A stretch of DNA of 10,749 nucleotides from an uncultured Ruminococcus sp. (GTDB taxonomy: Bacteria > Bacillota > Clostridia > Oscillospirales > Ruminococcaceae), in NCBI GenBank assembly GCA_900550695.1, contig URTF01000067.1, forward strand, positions 1 to 10,749, in the 5' to 3' direction. Below, piece by piece: positions 6,660-10,749 of the stretch. Numbering within the stretch: the first letter of the stretch is position 1; each line of letters begins with the position of its first letter. A program made the position numbers and the translations under genes. The notes beneath the pieces are model-generated. The model worked only from the letters and a program-made list of their open reading frames with translations, made no database searches and had not been told where the DNA came from.

Positions 6660-9269
6660 TTACTTTGAGATCGTTCCGTCAACAAGTTCAGGACCGTGTT
6701 CCGTTTTTTTCTGTGCCTGCTGCTGCTTAAGTTTATCTTCACGCTCAACGGCAAGCTGTTTTTCATGTTCTTCCATGATGTTCTTATCCGGCTTATGAAG
6801 ATCGTCGTATCGTTCTACGAATTCAAGCGCATCTTCTTCATTGAGCGGCTTGCTCATAAGGAAGCCCTGGATATAGTCGCACTTCATATTCTTTAGGAAG
6901 TTGTACTGACCGACTGTTTCGATACCCTCCGCAACGGTCTTGATGCCAAGGCTGTGAACGAGGTCGATTATCGAGTCGGTGATAGCCTGATCGCGCTTAT
7001 TGTTGTTGATCTCGTCAACGAATGACTTATCGATCTTAAGGCACTTTATCGGGAAATTCTTCAAATAGTTGAGCGACGAATAACCCGTTCCGAAATCATC
7101 GAGGGCGAGCGAAATTCCCATTTTGTTAAGCTCCTCGATAACGCTGTTGTCATTGTCGAGGAAGTCGATGAGCGTTGACTCTGTGATCTCGACCTGGATA
7201 TTCTTCGTATCGAGCTGTGTTATTTCGATAACGTGCTTTATCGAATCGAGGAAATCCGCTCTTTTCAGCTGTATCGGAGAAACGTTGATAGACATAATTA
7301 TGTCGTCACGGTAATTTTCGCAGAGCGTTTTGAGGAATCGGCAGGCGCTTTCAAATATCCACATACCTATCTGAACGATATCGCCCGTTTCCTCCGCAAC
7401 GTTGATGAATTCCTGCGGCGGGATATGTCCGAAAACAGGGCTGTCCCAGCGGACGAGGACTTCAAAGCCGTGGATATCGCAGGTGTCGCTTGAAATGATC
7501 GGCTGATAGTTAAGATACAGCTCGCCGTTTTTGATAGCCTCGGATATCTGCTGAGAGATCGCAGCCTTGCTGAAATTCTGGCGTTTTGCGGCATTTGTAT
7601 AGAATGAAACTCTGTCCTTGCCGCTGTCTTTTGCCTTATGAAGTGCCATATCGGCGTCACGAAGCAGCATATCAGCGGTATCGTCATCATCGGGATAGAT
7701 AGAAACACCGACCGAAAACTTGATGTAGATATTGTCGGACATTACCTTTATCTGCTTTGAGAACACACTCTGCATCGTGTCGATAGCTCTGTATATCTTC
7801 TGATAATCACTGCCGAACTCGACAATAACAATGAATTCATCGCCGCTGAATCGGAATACTCTTCCTATCTTGCAAAGCGAAGTGGAAAGCATGGTTGCGA
7901 ATGTGCAGAGAACTGCGTCGCCGAAGTTATGTCCGAGGTTCTCATTGAGCCATTTAAAGTTGTCGAGGTCAACGAACATTACCGCAAATCTGCCGTCCGA
8001 GATAGTTTCGCCTGATTTATTTCTGCTTATGATAGATTCAAGATGATAGTACAGCGTGTTTCTGTTCGGTATGCCCGTGAGCGTATCGTTGAGGCTGTAC
8101 TGGAGGATTATCTCATTCTTAGCGGCAAGCGTTGACGAAATTTTGTTGAGCTGCTCTGCAGTTCTGACAAGACTGTTGTCGGGTGCAGCCGCAGTGTCGA
8201 TAACATACTTGAAGTTTTCCGCTGCGATATTCTCGACCGATTCGTTGATCTTGTCGAGAAGCTTATACTCATATTTCTGCTTGTTTTTGATGTAGATGGC
8301 AAGCAGTGCAAGCAGACATGCAAGCACGATCACAGAACCCATAAAGATATTGTAAGCTCCGCCGTCAATGGACGCCTTATCAAAAAGTATTACCATATTC
8401 CAATTCGGAACGACCGACTTGTCAACGTTGAAATATGTCTTGTTATCGAGTCCGATACCGTTGGAGAAGCTGTCAAGTCCGCCGTCAAACGAGGACGACT
8501 GAACAATGATATTGAGGAGCGGAGCGGTATTCAGGTCATATTTTGCTTCAAACTCCGGGCTTGACGGGGAATACACGATGCTGCCGTAATTGCAGGTGAT
8601 TATCGGATAGCAGCCGCTTGAAAATGTATACTGTTCAAGTATCTTTTTCAGTCCTGATTTTTCAAGCTCCATTCCGACATAGCCGATGATATTTTCCGAT
8701 GAATATACAGGGGCGATGACCGAGAAAACCGTCTTTTCCGGATATATGAGTGACGGTGCAAGCGCAGTACAGTATGTATAATCGTTTATTCCGCGCAATG
8801 AGATATCGTTATGCCAGTACAGATCGTCAAGACGCAGCTCTTCCGCACCGATAAAGCCGCCGATATCGGAAACGAGTGACCTGTCATTTTCAAATATGAC
8901 CCAGGAAGAAACAACATCAGAATTCGTGAACGATATTTTTGAAAGGATATCCTTCACCGCTTCAAAGCTTTCGCTCTCCTTTGCGAAGGTCTCCGTTTCT
9001 GCGCCCTTGCTCAGAAAGTCAACGACAGCACTCTCGCCCGCCGATTTTTTCACGGCAGTGATCTTCGGTGACATATAATCCCTTACTATATCGGAGATAA
9101 CAGCCGCAGAATTATTCATCTGAACCATACTGTCATTTTCTATTCTTATTCTTGTAAAAATAAAATCAATGACAATAAACGCCAAAAGCAAAATTGCCAA
9201 TGATACTATAAAAAAGGTCAGTACCTTATTCTGAACGGTCTTTAAATGCCTTTTTTTTGATTCTGACAT
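6660..9269 (-). CDS. Membrane sensor with dCache-like, GGDEF and EAL domains (c-di-GMP turnover)
   Basis: An 869-residue signalling protein likely to set c-di-GMP levels in response to an outside signal. Order: cytoplasmic N-terminus, helix at about 16-38, extracellular region 39-305 resembling a dCache sensor (WVIFENDRSLVSDIGGF, YWHNDISLRGINDY, TVFSVIAPVYSSENIIGYVGMEL), helix 306-327, linker, GGDEF 395-557 and EAL 572-823. The diguanylate cyclase motif is SGDEF (475-479), with VDLDNFKWLNENLGHNFGD intact; the RxxD inhibitory site is replaced by CKIG. The EAL motif reads EVL (603-605), but the phosphodiesterase residues are present: E603, N662, E694, D724-D725 in DDFGTG, K745, E781, Q801. A phosphodiesterase is well supported; cyclase activity is possible. 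A charged Gln-rich tail (830-869) follows. ATG 9269 has AAAGGGG seven bases upstream; an in-frame TTG at 9290 lacks a site. Confidence 0.9.
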   Translation of the reverse strand: MSESKKRHLKTVQNKVLTFFIVSLAILLLAFIVIDFIFTRIRIENDSMVQMNNSAAVISDIVRDYMSPKITAVKKSAGESAVVDFLSKGAETETFAKESESFEAVKDILSKISFTNSDVVSSWVIFENDRSLVSDIGGFIGAEELRLDDLYWHNDISLRGINDYTYCTALAPSLIYPEKTVFSVIAPVYSSENIIGYVGMELEKSGLKKILEQYTFSSGCYPIITCNYGSIVYSPSSPEFEAKYDLNTAPLLNIIVQSSSFDGGLDSFSNGIGLDNKTYFNVDKSVVPNWNMVILFDKASIDGGAYNIFMGSVIVLACLLALLAIYIKNKQKYEYKLLDKINESVENIAAENFKYVIDTAAAPDNSLVRTAEQLNKISSTLAAKNEIILQYSLNDTLTGIPNRNTLYYHLESIISRNKSGETISDGRFAVMFVDLDNFKWLNENLGHNFGDAVLCTFATMLSTSLCKIGRVFRFSGDEFIVIVEFGSDYQKIYRAIDTMQSVFSKQIKVMSDNIYIKFSVGVSIYPDDDDTADMLLRDADMALHKAKDSGKDRVSFYTNAAKRQNFSKAAISQQISEAIKNGELYLNYQPIISSDTCDIHGFEVLVRWDSPVFGHIPPQEFINVAEETGDIVQIGMWIFESACRFLKTLCENYRDDIIMSINVSPIQLKRADFLDSIKHVIEITQLDTKNIQVEITESTLIDFLDNDNSVIEELNKMGISLALDDFGTGYSSLNYLKNFPIKCLKIDKSFVDEINNNKRDQAITDSIIDLVHSLGIKTVAEGIETVGQYNFLKNMKCDYIQGFLMSKPLNEEDALEFVERYDDLHKPDKNIMEEHEKQLAVEREDKLKQQQAQKKTEHGPELVDGTISK

Positions 9270-9330
9270 ATACCTGCCCCTTTGATCCAAAAAAATGATT
9301 CATATTTGTAAACAATAATCTTATTACAAT

Positions 9331-9359
9331 ATTATAACACAAATTAAAAAAATAGTAAA
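9331..9359 (-). promoter_or_regulatory. Promoter of the GGDEF-EAL gene, with extended -10
   Basis: On the minus strand -35 TTTACT (9354-9359) and -10 TATAAT (9331-9336) are 17 bases apart. A TG one base before the -10 makes an extended -10 (TGTTATAAT). Predicted leader is about 55 bases, with no visible structured riboswitch. Confidence 0.65.
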
Positions 9360-9449
9360 TATTTTTTTGATTTTATTGTAGTATAATACAAAAATTGCAC
9401 ATTTTCTTAGCTGATTTTTACAACAATTATTTCATTTATTTATACGCAT

Positions 9450-10010
9450 TTAATTTTTATACATAAACTTGACTATATCTATATCTTTATATGTTATAAT
9501 ATATGTCAAAACTATGACTGCGCATTGACATAACACAAGAACGCCGAGTCCGAGAAGTCCCCATACCGAAAGAAATTCTATCGTTCTTTCGGAGGTGAAG
9601 CTGTCAACGAAAGGAACGGCGAAAAGATCCGCAAGCAGAAAAACATTGAACATATCGGGAAGTATGCCGATTTTCGAGAGTACAAGCGCAATATACAGAA
9701 CTATCGAGATCAAAGGGCCGCCGACTGCCATTTTGACGGGCATATATTTATCATACGGTACTTTATGATAGATCACGGCGTCACGGTCTTTTTTCGCCGC
9801 ATTGAACGCCCAGTTGAAGTAAAGTCCGAGCGTGAGGAACAGCGTACAAAGACCTATTATCACCTTGATGATGACCGAGCCGCCGAACATTCCGTTCATT
9901 GCGATCATTGATAAAACAAGGAACATGGACATAAATTCGGCGATAAGGCTGTAGCCGATGCCTTTTAAAATTCTTTTGAAAATATTCTCCGCTTTGAAGT
10001 TTCCGGACAT
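9450..10010 (-). CDS. Multi-pass membrane protein of unknown function
   Basis: I do not recognise this 186-residue protein. It has a short basic N-terminus (KAENIFKRILKG), then hydrophobic segments at about residues 18-38, 45-67, 92-113, 118-136 and 147-173, so four or five membrane helices. Between helices two and three is a polar loop (AFNAAKKDRDAVIYHKVPYDKYMP), with several Lys, Asp and Tyr residues, probably cytoplasmic. The C-terminus is a short charged tail (YKDIDIVKFMYKN). No signal peptide, catalytic motif or known domain was found. AAAGGA lies nine bases before the ATG, and a strong promoter is just upstream. No terminator is visible after it, so some transcripts may run into the GGDEF-EAL gene 180 bases downstream. 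It is divergent from the small helical protein gene at 10150. It could be a transporter-like or envelope-stress membrane protein; the sequence does not decide. Confidence 0.75.
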   Translation of the reverse strand: MSGNFKAENIFKRILKGIGYSLIAEFMSMFLVLSMIAMNGMFGGSVIIKVIIGLCTLFLTLGLYFNWAFNAAKKDRDAVIYHKVPYDKYMPVKMAVGGPLISIVLYIALVLSKIGILPDMFNVFLLADLFAVPFVDSFTSERTIEFLSVWGLLGLGVLVLCQCAVIVLTYIITYKDIDIVKFMYKN

Positions 10011-10025
10011 TTATTTTTATCCTTT

Positions 10026-10115
10026 CAGATATTGAATTTACCCCATTTGAATTATTATACAACAACTCCGGTTTTTTTTCAATATCTGGCACAAATATTT
10101 TTTGCCGATATTCAA
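10026..10115. promoter_or_regulatory. Inverted repeat CAGATATTGAA with third half-site, possible operator
   Basis: CAGATATTGAA (10026-10036) and its perfect reverse complement (10078-10088) flank the minus-strand promoter, one arm downstream of the predicted start and the other over the -35. A third copy, GATATTCAA with one mismatch, lies at 10107-10115. The first two half-sites are centred 52 bases apart, close to five helical turns. This could be a looping operator shared by the divergent genes; AT-richness makes chance a real alternative. Confidence 0.35.
10054..10082 (-). promoter_or_regulatory. Sigma-A promoter of the membrane-protein gene
   Basis: On the minus strand -35 TTGAAA (10077-10082) and -10 TATAAT (10054-10059) are 17 bases apart. 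The predicted leader is about 36 bases. The -35 overlaps one arm of the inverted repeat at 10078-10088. Confidence 0.75.
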
Positions 10116-10149
10116 ATAATACAAATACGGGGTTTGCAGAGGTATTAAA

Positions 10150-10578
10150 ATGACTGACAAAGAAAAGCTTTTGACCGCTGTTTTGCAGAATTCCGAAATG
10201 GGTTCGTCGGCGATACGGCAGATATTCCCCTCTGTGCGGAACGATTCGCTGCGCACGGAGCTTCGCCGCCAGCTTTCGGAATATGAAAAACAGCATAACA
10301 CGGTCTGCCGTCAGATGCAGGTGCTTCACATGAAAGGAAAGCCTGTTTCTCCTGCCGCAAAGGCAATGGGAAGCATCAGCATTGCTGTAAAGACCGCATC
10401 GGACAGCTCATCGCAGCACCTTGCGGAAATGCTCATTCAGGGAACGAATATGGGTGTGATCAACATCAACAAGGTACTCAACTCCGCAAAGGAGATATCG
10501 GGCAGCCTTAAAAATGAGACCAGACAGCTTCTCGCCAAGGAGCAGCAGTATATCGACAGACTTAAAGCATACCTTTAA
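10150..10578 (+). CDS. Small all-helical protein, possibly ferritin-like four-helix bundle, function unknown
   Basis: This 142-residue soluble protein has no membrane segment, signal peptide or cysteine-based metal site (one Cys). Predicted long amphipathic helices cover about residues 2-24, 31-60, 68-82, 85-115 and 118-141. Glu16, Glu46-x-x-His49 (YEKQH), Glu93 and Glu131 sit in helices where a ferritin-like or DUF2383-like bundle places metal ligands, but no second ExxH is seen, so metal binding is only a suggestion. A structural or sporulation-associated helical-bundle role is also possible. AGAGG lies seven bases before the ATG. It is alone in its unit, divergent from the membrane-protein gene, and ends at a very strong terminator. 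No convincing plus-strand promoter was found; it may overlap the repeat-rich region at 10026-10115. Confidence 0.75.
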   Translation: MTDKEKLLTAVLQNSEMGSSAIRQIFPSVRNDSLRTELRRQLSEYEKQHNTVCRQMQVLHMKGKPVSPAAKAMGSISIAVKTASDSSSQHLAEMLIQGTNMGVININKVLNSAKEISGSLKNETRQLLAKEQQYIDRLKAYL

Positions 10579-10583
10579 CAAAG

Positions 10584-10625
10584 AAAACGCTGTACGGCTC
10601 TTTTAACATTGCCGTACAGCGTTTT
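10584..10625 (+). terminator. Strong intrinsic terminator after the small helical protein gene
   Basis: A perfect 15-bp stem (AAAACGCTGTACGGC 10584-10598 with GCCGTACAGCGTTTT 10611-10625) carries a 12-base loop, beginning five bases after the stop codon. The 3' arm ends in TTTTA. The A/T-flanked symmetry means it could also stop minus-strand transcripts entering from the right. Confidence 0.9.
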
Positions 10626-10749
10626 AGTCTGCCGAAAAAAGTGTATTTCATTTATGCAAATTGACAAAATAATTTTATGACTTGATGCTAATACTAAACA
10701 CCAATAAAACTATAGACAAAAAATCGGCGCAAAAAACCATATATCAGAG
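10626..10749. other. AT-rich intergenic tail, no gene seen
   Basis: No open frame with a ribosome binding site is visible. A perfect -35 hexamer, TTGACA (10661-10666), is present on the plus strand, but no good -10 lies 16-18 bases downstream (TAATAC at 10689-10694 is 22 bases away). It might belong to a promoter for a gene beyond the window. Confidence 0.5.

Noticed and set aside
9270..9290. Upstream TTG start for the GGDEF-EAL protein, adding seven residues.
   Set aside because: There is no Shine-Dalgarno site before the TTG, while the ATG at 9269 has AAAGGGG seven bases upstream.
9370..9405. A TATAAT-bearing palindrome-like stretch (TTGTAGTATAATACAA) as a promoter or operator.
   Set aside because: No matching -35 at the right distance on either strand, and such AT-rich near-palindromes are expected by chance in this gap.
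10661..10694. A promoter built on the perfect -35 TTGACA at 10661.
   Set aside because: The only reasonable -10 (TAATAC) is 22 bases away, and no gene follows within the window.
1..10749. CRISPR arrays, tRNA or rRNA genes, phage or toxin-antitoxin modules.
   Set aside because: I found no regularly spaced direct repeats, no tRNA-like cloverleaf with CCA-type end, no rRNA sequence, and no defence or phage protein motifs anywhere in the window.

Overview
The window looks like chromosomal DNA from a Gram-positive gut-type clostridium, probably in or near Ruminococcus (Oscillospiraceae). This rests on coding sequence of moderate G+C set in very AT-rich gaps, strong purine-rich Shine-Dalgarno sites, near-consensus sigma-A promoters with 17-base spacers, a lipobox protein with a Thr/Glu-rich stalk, a purine-nucleoside-type BMP family ABC transporter and a long c-di-GMP protein. 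The genus is inference; no rRNA or other marker gene is present.

Layout. Bases 1-348 hold no convincing protein gene. Bases 1-216 are bounded by perfect 12-base inverted repeats and resemble a small non-coding mobile element (MITE-like), seen next to the 3' end of the transporter operon. Bases 349-3936 (minus strand) are a tight three-gene operon: a tandem-domain ATPase (514 aa) and two permeases, with overlapping ends and a clear promoter at 3983-4011. A BMP-type substrate-binding lipoprotein, the usual partner, is absent. A strong hairpin (4038-4091) separates it from a lipoprotein with a GHL10 glycoside-hydrolase-like domain (4104-5717, minus).

A 191-base AT-rich divergent region (5718-5908) separates that gene from two overlapping plus-strand genes (5909-6633). 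Each encodes half of a TauE/SafE-type eight-helix transporter. They converge on a large minus-strand gene (6660-9269) for a membrane sensor with dCache-like, GGDEF and EAL domains, and a shared 13-bp hairpin lies between them. Upstream lie an unrecognised multi-pass membrane protein (9450-10010, minus) and, divergently, a small all-helical protein (10150-10578, plus) with a very strong terminator. The gap between these two carries an 11-base inverted repeat around the minus-strand promoter, plus a third half-site. Bases 10626-10749 show no gene.

The genes form separate transcription units around nutrient uptake (transporter), the cell envelope (GHL10 lipoprotein), anion or sulfur-compound export (split TauE) and c-di-GMP signalling; nothing shows that they act as one pathway. 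I did not find a convincing new multi-gene system. The best leads are the inverted-repeat-bounded element, the split TauE pair, the two inverted repeats placed over divergent promoters, and the unrecognised 9450-10578 gene pair.
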